Position numbers and translations under genes: made by a program. From Alistipes senegalensis JC50 (lineage in GTDB: Bacteria; Bacteroidota; Bacteroidia; Bacteroidales; Rikenellaceae), in the NCBI RefSeq assembly GCF_025145645.1, contig NZ_CP102252.1, positions 124,001 through 188,000 on the forward strand: 64,000 nucleotides of DNA, given 5' to 3'. Shown in pieces: positions 15,700 through 22,366 of the stretch (within the stretch, counting starts at the first letter, position 1; each line of letters opens with the position of its first letter). The notes beneath the pieces were generated by a model, which was not told the DNA's origin, ran no database searches, and was given only the letters and a program-made list of their open reading frames with translations.

Positions 15700-17648
15700 A
15701 GGCGGATGGCGATACGGAAAAAGTTTCTCAATTCACGGAACAACACCCGCGGAGACATCGCCGACATGACGATGCCGTCGCGGAGCATGGTCTCGACCTC
15801 CTCGATGCGCAGGCGTTTGTCGCGTGCGGCGAGGACGACGAATTCGGTGTCGAACAGGAAATCGGAGATGCGTGTGCGCAGCATCACCGCCCGAGCGCGG
15901 GGCGAGAGGCCCTTCAGACCGCCCTGCGTGTCGGTATGGCGGATGTTGAGGAAGATGCGGTTAAGCAGTTTCGACCCGTAGGACATCATCTTGCGCATGG
16001 GCGAAAGCCGCGAATGGTAACTCCGGTTGCGCACGGCGATCACCACGTCGGTCCCTGCGAACACCCGGTCGATCACCTCGCACATCGACTCCGCCGTATA
16101 GGGCATGTCGATGTCCGTATAGATGGTATACGGGGCCCGGGAACGGGCGATGCCGGCCCGGATGGCAGCGCCCTTGCCGCCGTGCGGAATATCGACGATC
16201 TCGACATCCGGAACGGCCTGCCGCAGCGCCCCGTGCTGTTCCTCGCCGAAACCATGCGGCGAACCGTCGTTGACGACGATCAGGTGCAGGCGCTTGTCCG
16301 GATACCGGGCGCAAAGCTCCGCATAGGAGCGGGCCAGCGCAGGGACGAACCCCGGAGCCGGATTGTAACACGGGCATACGATGTCGAGCCCGTCGCCCGG
16401 CCGCGCGGGACGGGATTCTGCCGCCTCGTTTGCCGCCTCGTCTGCCGCAGGCAGGGTTTTGTAGTCCAGAAGGACGTCCGTGACGGCGAAATCCTCGCGC
16501 CACAGCCTCCGGATGCAGTGGAGCCAGATGGCGAAGAACGGCAGCGAACGCAGCGCGTAGGCTACGAATACGCCACGGTAGAACTTAGTCGGGAGTAAGT
16601 TATAGGAGAAACTGGCGAACAGGGCCAGTAGGAGCAGCGTCCATTCGAGCCGGCCGCGTGCGGGGGGGGGAAAATTCACCCACCAGATACCCATGCCGAG
16701 CGCGGCTATCACATAGCCGCTGTGTTCGCTGCCGCTGCTGAACAGCACGATGAACAACAGGAGTGAAGCCAGCATCGTCAGGCGGTAGCTGAAGTGTTTG
16801 TACTGCCCGGTGCGCAGGTAGGAGAGCAGAAACAGCACCATGGCGGGGACGATGATCAGCAGGTCGGAATAGGCCGGCGAACCGCTGATCTTGCGCACAC
16901 AGCCCACCAGCGAGATGTTCGTATAGGCACAGAACATGTTCTCACCGTTCTTCTGCACAATGTCGGCGGCCCATGCCGCATACTGCGACCAGAGGTATTC
17001 GGGACTGACGAAGAGCAGGGGCAGCAGCAGGGCCATGGCGCTCCACAAAGCCATATACCCGATGAAACGTCCTTTGCGCCGCACGAAGAAGAAAAAGGCC
17101 AGCCCGACGATGCCGTAAATCTTGACGAACGTACCGATGACGATGAACAGTGCGGCCCATCCTTCGCGGCGTTTCTCGATCATGGCCAGCGCCCCGACGA
17201 CCAGCGCCGCGACGGCGATGTTGAACTGCTGTTTGAAGCAGGCTCCGTAAAAGTCGTTGAGCGTCAGCCACAGCACCAGGCTCGTCAGCACCACGGGCAT
17301 CGGCAGCTGCCGGACGGTCCAGTAGAGCAGCAGCGAAAGGCTCATGCACCACAGCGACATGCCCAGCCACGGCGGCAGCACCGCGAAAGGTGCGATGATA
17401 AAGGCGAAAATCGGACCGTAATGGTTGATATCCCCGTATTCGAGCGGATAGGGCTCGTAAAGGGGAAGCGAGGAGAACAGATGGTCGAACACCCCGCGGA
17501 AGACCAGGAAATTGTTGTAGTTCTGAGGCCCGGCCAGCGACTGCGTGATGCAGATCCAAACCGTGCAGAGCATCCAGACGGCAAATACCACATACGGGTT
17601 AAGCAACCTGGATTTCAGATTGATGAATTGTGACGCCACAATATGCAA
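15696..17648 (-). CDS. GT87-like membrane glycosyltransferase fused to GT2 domain
   Basis: A 650-residue fusion. Residues about 15-400 are a polytopic membrane domain with nine or ten helices resembling DUF2029/GT87 polyprenyl-phosphate-sugar transferases. Residues about 415-650 are a GT2 domain of the dolichyl-phosphate-mannose-synthase kind: LDIVCPCYNPAPGF, HGGKGAAIRAG and the metal-binding YTIYTDIDMPY. One polypeptide may therefore make and use the polyprenyl-linked sugar. There is no ATG at the 5' end: TTG at 17648 or GTG at 17639 follow a promoter whose start site is near 17661. Run G9 at 16662-16670 lies in the coding region before the GT2 part. It heads the operon with deacetylase and GtrA. 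Confidence 0.82.
   Translation of the reverse strand: MHIVASQFINLKSRLLNPYVVFAVWMLCTVWICITQSLAGPQNYNNFLVFRGVFDHLFSSLPLYEPYPLEYGDINHYGPIFAFIIAPFAVLPPWLGMSLWCMSLSLLLYWTVRQLPMPVVLTSLVLWLTLNDFYGACFKQQFNIAVAALVVGALAMIEKRREGWAALFIVIGTFVKIYGIVGLAFFFFVRRKGRFIGYMALWSAMALLLPLLFVSPEYLWSQYAAWAADIVQKNGENMFCAYTNISLVGCVRKISGSPAYSDLLIIVPAMVLFLLSYLRTGQYKHFSYRLTMLASLLLFIVLFSSGSEHSGYVIAALGMGIWWVNFPPPARGRLEWTLLLLALFASFSYNLLPTKFYRGVFVAYALRSLPFFAIWLHCIRRLWREDFAVTDVLLDYKTLPAADEAANEAAESRPARPGDGLDIVCPCYNPAPGFVPALARSYAELCARYPDKRLHLIVVNDGSPHGFGEEQHGALRQAVPDVEIVDIPHGGKGAAIRAGIARSRAPYTIYTDIDMPYTAESMCEVIDRVFAGTDVVIAVRNRSYHSRLSPMRKMMSYGSKLLNRIFLNIRHTDTQGGLKGLSPRARAVMLRTRISDFLFDTEFVVLAARDKRLRIEEVETMLRDGIVMSAMSPRVLFRELRNFFRIAIRL
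16662..16670 (+). repeat. G9 homopolymer inside the GT87-GT2 gene
   Basis: Nine consecutive G on the plus strand encode three prolines (about residues 327-329) of the fusion protein. A one-base slip would frameshift the gene before its GT2 domain. Confidence 0.9.
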
Positions 17649-17667
17649 GAGTATGAGTTAGGTCCCG

Positions 17668-17698
17668 CAAAGATAGGTCTTTTCGCCTGAATAACAAA
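17668..17698 (-). promoter_or_regulatory. Promoter of the glycan operon
   Basis: Minus-strand TTTG (17698-17695), exact 19-nt spacer and TATCTTTG (17675-17668) place the transcript start near 17661, only 13-22 nt before the candidate TTG and GTG start codons. Confidence 0.8.
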
Positions 17699-17741
17699 CG
17701 AAATGCCGAAAAAACAGTTCTCCCGGAAGCTGCGGCGCCCC

Positions 17742-18887
17742 CTATTTTCCGGAAGCCACCAGCCCGTACAGCTCCGTGATGCGGCTGCACATCTCCTCCC
17801 ACGAAAAGCGGCGGCGTTCCTCGACGCAGTTTTCCCGGAAGCGTTGAAGCGTGTCCCCTTCGTACATCCGTTCGATGGCGCCGGCAACCCCTTCGGGCGT
17901 GGGTTCGCAGACATACCCCACCCGGCCGTCGGGCACGATCTCGGCCAGTCCCCCGACTTTCGTGACGACCATCGGCACGCAGAACTGGTAGGCTATCTGC
18001 GTCACGCCGCTCTGCGTGGCGGTCTTGTAGGGCTGTACGACGAAATCGGCCGCCGAAAAGTAATATTTCACGTCGTCGTCGGGAATGAAACGGTCGTGCA
18101 GCAGCACCTCTTCCTGCAAACCGTTGTCGGCGATCTGCTTCAGATAGGGTTCCTTCGCGGTGTAGAACTCCCCCGCCACGATCAGCCGGCGTCCTTCGGT
18201 CCGCCCGGCACGTCTGAGCCGCGCCCACGCATCGAGCAGCAGATCGAGCCCCTTGTAGTCGCGGATCAGTCCGAAAAAGAGCGCATAGCGGTTCGCAGGG
18301 TCCAGTCCCAGCCGCACGCACGCCTCGGAACGCTCGACCCGTTCGCCGAAATTCTCGAACAGCGGATGCGGCGAGAACAGCGCCGGGGCATCGGTGTAGG
18401 CTTTCAGCTCGCCGCGGACCTGCTCGGACATATAGACGAACCCGTCCACCGAACGCAGGTAGTAGCGGTTGAACGGTTTGTCGGTCAGGTGGTGTTCGTG
18501 GGGTTCGACGTTGTCGATCTGGCACAGAACTTTCGTGTGGCCGTTGCCGCGGGCCAGCCGGGCGATGGTACCGAAACAAGGCGCCATGAAAGGCGTCCAG
18601 TACTTCATCAGCACGAAATCGGGACGCTCGTGCCGGATACGGCGGCCGACGCGCAGCCAGTTCAGGGGATTCATCGTATTGACGCACCGGCAGATGCGCA
18701 GGTCGGCGGGCGGCGGCGTATCGACCGTCTGGCTCTCGCCGGGGAACAGCAGCGAGGGATATTGCAGCGTAAATGTCTTGATATCGACCTCGTTGCCCCG
18801 CCGCTGGAAGGTGCGGGCCATGATCTCCATGATCGACGCCAAACCGCCCCGGTAGGGATGCGCAGGTCCTAAAATCGTTATTTTCAT
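17742..18887 (-). CDS. Glycosyltransferase family 4 protein
   Basis: A 381-residue GT-B enzyme. The N-terminal domain begins MKITILGPAHPYRGGLASIM, with the glycine-rich donor/acceptor loop. The C-terminal Rossmann half has FFGLIRDYKGLDLLLDAWARL near 195-215 and the nucleotide-sugar binding segment VQPYKTATQSGVTQIAYQF near 290-308, then a GLAEIV helix. The acceptor is unknown, probably a surface polysaccharide or lipid-linked glycan given the neighbouring operon. The gene is monocistronic and preceded by two 90-bp promoter units. The proximal box sits so near the ATG that its transcript would be leaderless or unused. Confidence 0.87.
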   Translation of the reverse strand: MKITILGPAHPYRGGLASIMEIMARTFQRRGNEVDIKTFTLQYPSLLFPGESQTVDTPPPADLRICRCVNTMNPLNWLRVGRRIRHERPDFVLMKYWTPFMAPCFGTIARLARGNGHTKVLCQIDNVEPHEHHLTDKPFNRYYLRSVDGFVYMSEQVRGELKAYTDAPALFSPHPLFENFGERVERSEACVRLGLDPANRYALFFGLIRDYKGLDLLLDAWARLRRAGRTEGRRLIVAGEFYTAKEPYLKQIADNGLQEEVLLHDRFIPDDDVKYYFSAADFVVQPYKTATQSGVTQIAYQFCVPMVVTKVGGLAEIVPDGRVGYVCEPTPEGVAGAIERMYEGDTLQRFRENCVEERRRFSWEEMCSRITELYGLVASGK

Positions 18888-18892
18888 ATATA

Positions 18893-19080
18893 CAAAAGAT
18901 AGTAAAAAGTCGGCCTATGCCAAAACCGAACCGCATCCGATCCGGCAAAACCTTTCGGCCTCCTAAAAGCGTCGTAACGACGCCAAAGATAGTAAAAAGT
19001 CGGCCTGCGCCAAAACCGAACCGCATCCGGTCCGGCAAAACCTTCCGGCCTCCTAAAAGCGTCGTAACGACGCCAAAGAT
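18893..19080 (-). repeat. Two tandem 90-bp repeats, each with a promoter
   Basis: Units begin at 18898 and 18988 (period exactly 90; a third start at 19078 diverges at once). They differ at only a few positions. Each carries, on the minus strand, TTTG, a 19-nt spacer and TATCTTT(G), plus an inverted repeat GCGTCGTAACGACGC. A degenerate third piece of the unit lies at 19131-19161. The array is the upstream region of the GT4 gene. Confidence 0.85.
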
Positions 19081-19089
19081 ATAAAAATA

Positions 19090-19125
19090 CCGGGACGGAT
19101 GCAATTCAGTTTTGCATCCGTCCCT
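19090..19125 (-). terminator. Terminator of bacterioferritin-like gene
   Basis: A perfect 13-bp stem (19092-19104 with 19112-19124) is followed on the minus strand by a T-rich tract. It separates the ferritin-like gene from the promoter repeats. Confidence 0.8.
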
Positions 19126-19167
19126 GTAAAACGGTCCGGCTTCCTAAAAGTGCCGTTACGGCTCCGG

Positions 19168-19710
19168 CTATTCGCCGCCGCCCGGGTGTCCGAAGCTCTT
19201 CGACGTGCGCTTGCTGCCGGCGGCCGACTGCAAGGCCAGGTACTCTTCGCCGTAGTCCAGCAGGTTTTGCAGCTCGGTGCGGAAGGTGTCGAGATGCTGC
19301 TCCTCTTCGGCGATGATGTCCTGGAACATCTTGTGCGTCACGGCGTCCTTGTGCTCGGCGGCCAGGCGCGAAGCCTCGTTGTAGCTGTCGATCGTGCTCT
19401 GCTCCAGCTGCATGGCCATCCGCAGCATCTCCTTGACCTCGGTGACCTGCTTGGTGCGGAACGAAGCGTTCATATCCACGTCGCCCTGCAAAAACAGGAT
19501 GCGGTCGGAGAACTCCTCGATATGGCGCATCTCGGCGATCGAGATCTCGCGCATGATCTTCGAAAGATACTGGTAACGGTCGTCCTCGAAATGGGTGTGG
19601 AAATACATGTACTGCAACGAAGTTGCGATCTCCTTGCCCACGGCATCGTTCAGCAGGTCGATGCTCACCTGATACTTGTTCTGTGTCTGTGTCTTAGTCG
19701 CGCTTTCCAT
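19168..19710 (-). CDS. Bacterioferritin / ferritin-like diiron protein
   Basis: A 180-residue four-helix protein. Diiron motifs are visible: EIATSLQYMYFH near 22-33, EMRHIEEF near 63-70 (ExxH) and the late EEEQHLDTF near 132-140 (a second ExxH). Bacterioferritins oxidise and store iron. The ATG at 19710 is preferred over 19755 because the extra 15 residues are unrelated to the family. It is downstream of the acyl-ACP thioesterase gene, 72 nt away on the same strand. Confidence 0.82.
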   Translation of the reverse strand: MESATKTQTQNKYQVSIDLLNDAVGKEIATSLQYMYFHTHFEDDRYQYLSKIMREISIAEMRHIEEFSDRILFLQGDVDMNASFRTKQVTEVKEMLRMAMQLEQSTIDSYNEASRLAAEHKDAVTHKMFQDIIAEEEQHLDTFRTELQNLLDYGEEYLALQSAAGSKRTSKSFGHPGGGE

Positions 19711-19782
19711 AATGAAAAAGGTTTTGCCGCCATAGCTGCAAAACCCGTTCCACAAGCCGCCGACGCGACACGCCGCCCGGAC

Positions 19783-20511
19783 CTATTTCCATTCGATAGA
19801 GGCACGCACGGCCGCAGCGCCCTCGGCCGAGATCTCGAACAGCGCCGAATGCTCCCGCTGCTCGCACCCCACCGTCAGCGTCTGCCCGAAACGGCACTCT
19901 TTCAGGAAATGGATGTCCAGCCGCACGGGCGCCTCCCGGGTCAGCATCCCGACGGGAAGCATGTCGAGCATCATCTCGATATAGCGCATCGTATTGACAT
20001 GGCGATTGAAGTCGATGTCGCTGTACACGACGCGGTGGTCGGCGGTCTCCGTGGGATTCACCTCGCGGATCTTGCGCGGTTTGTCCGTCGGGGAAGCGGC
20101 ATCGACGACGGCGTCGGCATGGGCGTCGCCCACCCACGAAAGGTCGATCGCCGAACGGCTTTGCAGGTCGATCATCGCCCACTGCGTCACGGCCCGGCCG
20201 AACTCGCGCCCCGAAGCCGTATCGGTCAGCGTGAAATTACGTGTCGAAAGCACACGCCCGTAGTCGCTGATCCACGTCGCAACCTCGTAATCGGTGTACT
20301 GCACGGGCCGGGAATCGAACTCCACGGCCATACGCGAAAGCACCCACGAGTGGTTGTCGGCATTCAGCGCATCGACGCCGAAGCCTTTGCCGTGGGCGTC
20401 GATGCCCGCCGTATTGAGGATCGCAGCCCCCAGCGAGGAGATCGTCGCCCGCAGCGTGAAATCCACATCCTGAGGCTCGACCCGGTAATCATAGCGTGAT
20501 TTTTCTGCCAT
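19783..20511 (-). CDS. Acyl-ACP thioesterase
   Basis: A 242-residue double-hotdog thioesterase of the bacterial FatA/FatB-like family that releases fatty acids from acyl carrier protein. The first hotdog includes DALNADNHSWVLSRMAVEF near 44-62 and ATWISDYGRVLSTRNFTL near 78-95. The second contains SDIDFNRHVNTMRYIEMML near 162-180, whose NRHVN core matches the catalytic Asn/His segment of the family. Cytosolic. It is divergent from the membrane protein at 20598, with promoter boxes on both strands between. Confidence 0.87.
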   Translation of the reverse strand: MAEKSRYDYRVEPQDVDFTLRATISSLGAAILNTAGIDAHGKGFGVDALNADNHSWVLSRMAVEFDSRPVQYTDYEVATWISDYGRVLSTRNFTLTDTASGREFGRAVTQWAMIDLQSRSAIDLSWVGDAHADAVVDAASPTDKPRKIREVNPTETADHRVVYSDIDFNRHVNTMRYIEMMLDMLPVGMLTREAPVRLDIHFLKECRFGQTLTVGCEQREHSALFEISAEGAAAVRASIEWK

Positions 20512-20597
20512 TCGCTTGCATTTTAGCGTTTCATGCAGGCAAAGATACGATTTTTTTGTATATTTGTTTCTGATATTAACCCTTAAACCTGTCAGTT

Positions 20598-21209
20598 ATG
20601 GAAATGAAGCAACTCGATTTCACGGAAACCTTCAAAGACGCCATCACGATCGGCATGAAGAACGCACCTTCAGTCATTGCGGCCGTCGCCCTGTTTCTGG
20701 TCACGATCTGGATTCCCTACATCAACATCGGAACCTTCATCGCCATCACCCTGCTGCCGACGCAGCTGGCCAAGGGCGAAGTGATCAACCCGCTGGGAAT
20801 CTTCGACAGCAAGTACCGCCGCTACATGGGCGAATTCCTCATCACCATGGGCCTGATGGTCATCCCGACCTACATCGCCTTCCTCTTCATGTTCGTCCCC
20901 GGCATCGTGCTTTCGCTCGCCTGGTCGCTGGCCTACTACTTCCTGATCGAGAAGGGCAAGAACCCCATCGAGGCCATCCGGGCATCGAACGACGCCACCT
21001 ACGGCAGCAAATGGACGATGTTCGCCGTGGCACTCGTATTCGGCATCGCCGCCGTTATCGTCCTGCTGATATTCAACGCGATCTGCGGCATGATCAACGT
21101 CGGCTTCATCACGTTCATCGTGATGTTTGCCCTGATCGTGATCATCATGTCGGTCGGCATGGCCATCAACGCTTCGTACTGGAAACAGCTGAAAGACAAC
21201 GTGGCGTAA
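20598..21209 (+). CDS. Polytopic membrane protein, DUF975-like
   Basis: A 203-residue protein with about five hydrophobic segments, starting after a soluble MKQLDFTETFKDAITIG helix. The RYMGEFLITMGLMVIP and AWSLAYYFLIEKGKNPIEAIRAS segments resemble DUF975/YciC-type membrane proteins, where a charged motif near the end of helix 4 is shared. The function is unknown. It is preceded by a TATATTTG box and followed by a terminator. Confidence 0.6.
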   Translation: MEMKQLDFTETFKDAITIGMKNAPSVIAAVALFLVTIWIPYINIGTFIAITLLPTQLAKGEVINPLGIFDSKYRRYMGEFLITMGLMVIPTYIAFLFMFVPGIVLSLAWSLAYYFLIEKGKNPIEAIRASNDATYGSKWTMFAVALVFGIAAVIVLLIFNAICGMINVGFITFIVMFALIVIIMSVGMAINASYWKQLKDNVA

Positions 21210-21227
21210 CCCGTCCCGAATCCCTGC

Positions 21228-21256
21228 AAAGACGGCACACAGTGCCGTCTTTTTTC
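21228..21256 (+). terminator. Rho-independent terminator
   Basis: A 10-bp AAGACGGCAC/GTGCCGTCTT stem (21229-21238 with 21242-21251) ends in a T-run after the membrane protein gene. Confidence 0.88.
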
Positions 21257-21353
21257 GGCCCCTTCAATCATTTTTATCGAAAAACGATAAATATTATTTG
21301 TTTTTCGAAAATATATGGTATATTTGCAGAAGTAAAAACCAAAAGAAAGAGAG

Positions 21354-22067
21354 ATGCAAAATAAAAAACCGCTCCTGCAACGTCTGCTGGTCATCTACAT
21401 CACGTTCTTCATCGTACTCGTGGCAAGCGTCGCGCACGGCATCCTGCCCAATTTCACACGGGGTGCGGCCGAAGGCGTCGAGATGGGCAACGACATCGCC
21501 GAGAAGTGGAAATCGGGGATTCCCCGCATGATCTACATGCTGAGCGACATCCAGATCACGGAACAGCCCGGGAACACCCTCGCAATCACGTCCGCCCCGG
21601 GCGTGGAGATCAGCGCGAGCGTCAAACGGCTCGGACTGATCGTCGAGCAGGACGCCCCGGGCGCTTCGCCGCTGGGGCTGGCATTCCGCTCGGTGGGCGG
21701 CAGCGCATGGCTCTATGCGCTGGTTATGCTCGTACCGCTGCTCTACCTGGGGATCATCGTGCTGATGTTCGTCATCATCCACTCGCTGCGCCGTTCGATC
21801 CGCGAGGAGCGCACGCTCGACAAACGGAACGTCTGGTATCTGCGCACCATCGGCCTGCTGACCATCCTCGCCGAGCTCATCAGCGACACCGTGAACTGGG
21901 CCATGAACAGCCGCGCCGCCGAACTGCTGGCCGGAAGCGGATACACCGTGAACACGGAATTCCGCATCTCCTACGCCATGATCATCATGGGTATTCTGAT
22001 CCTCTTCGCCGCCGAGGTCTTCGCCGTCGGCCAGAACCTGAGCGAAGAGCAGAAATACACCATTTAA
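21354..22067 (+). CDS. DUF2975 membrane protein
   Basis: A 237-residue protein with four predicted membrane helices (about 10-30, 120-143, 163-183, 201-222). A periplasmic domain lies between the first two, and SLRRSIREERTLDKRNVWYLR follows helix 2. This topology and the neighbouring small XRE regulator are typical of DUF2975 genes. A TATATTTG promoter with an upstream TTTG 18 nt away lies at about 21297-21338. Function unknown; a membrane partner of the regulator is an inference. Confidence 0.8.
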   Translation: MQNKKPLLQRLLVIYITFFIVLVASVAHGILPNFTRGAAEGVEMGNDIAEKWKSGIPRMIYMLSDIQITEQPGNTLAITSAPGVEISASVKRLGLIVEQDAPGASPLGLAFRSVGGSAWLYALVMLVPLLYLGIIVLMFVIIHSLRRSIREERTLDKRNVWYLRTIGLLTILAELISDTVNWAMNSRAAELLAGSGYTVNTEFRISYAMIIMGILILFAAEVFAVGQNLSEEQKYTI

Positions 22068-22121
22068 CAGAAGGAACGACATGCAAATGATACGAACACA
22101 CAAAACGAGAGGGAGGAATTT

Positions 22122-22340
22122 ATGGCGATAATCATCAACATAGACGTAATGATGGCCAAACGCAAGATGTCGCTCGGCGAACTGGCCGAACGGGTCGATA
22201 TCACGCCCGCCAACCTCTCGATCCTCAAAAACGGGAAAGCCAAAGCCATCCGCTTTTCGACGCTCGAAGCGATCTGCCGCGAACTGGAGTGCCAGCCGGG
22301 AGACATCATCGAATACCGTCCGGAGGAGCCCCGGGAATAA
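22122..22340 (+). CDS. XRE/YozG-like helix-turn-helix regulator
   Basis: A 72-residue Cro/C1-type DNA-binding protein that is essentially one HTH domain. MSLGELAERVDITPANLSIL (about 16-35) forms the helix-turn-helix and FSTLEAICRELECQPGDIIEY the last helices, as in the YozG subfamily. It lies 54 nt after the DUF2975 gene, a pairing seen in many genomes, and probably autoregulates that pair. The M16 peptidase start follows 26 nt after its stop. Confidence 0.88.
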   Translation: MAIIINIDVMMAKRKMSLGELAERVDITPANLSILKNGKAKAIRFSTLEAICRELECQPGDIIEYRPEEPRE

Positions 22341-22366
22341 GAAATTCAAACCAACAACGAATATCC

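Noticed and set aside
17599..19104. A 501-codon minus-strand frame through the 90-bp repeats, giving a repeated RMRFGFG-type peptide
   Set aside because: It runs out of frame over the GT4 gene, and the repeats are explained as promoter units; no start or RBS supports it.
20516..21364. A 282-residue plus-strand frame over the DUF975-like gene
   Set aside because: It has Arg/His-rich, non-globular translation, while the 203-residue frame shows clean membrane helices.
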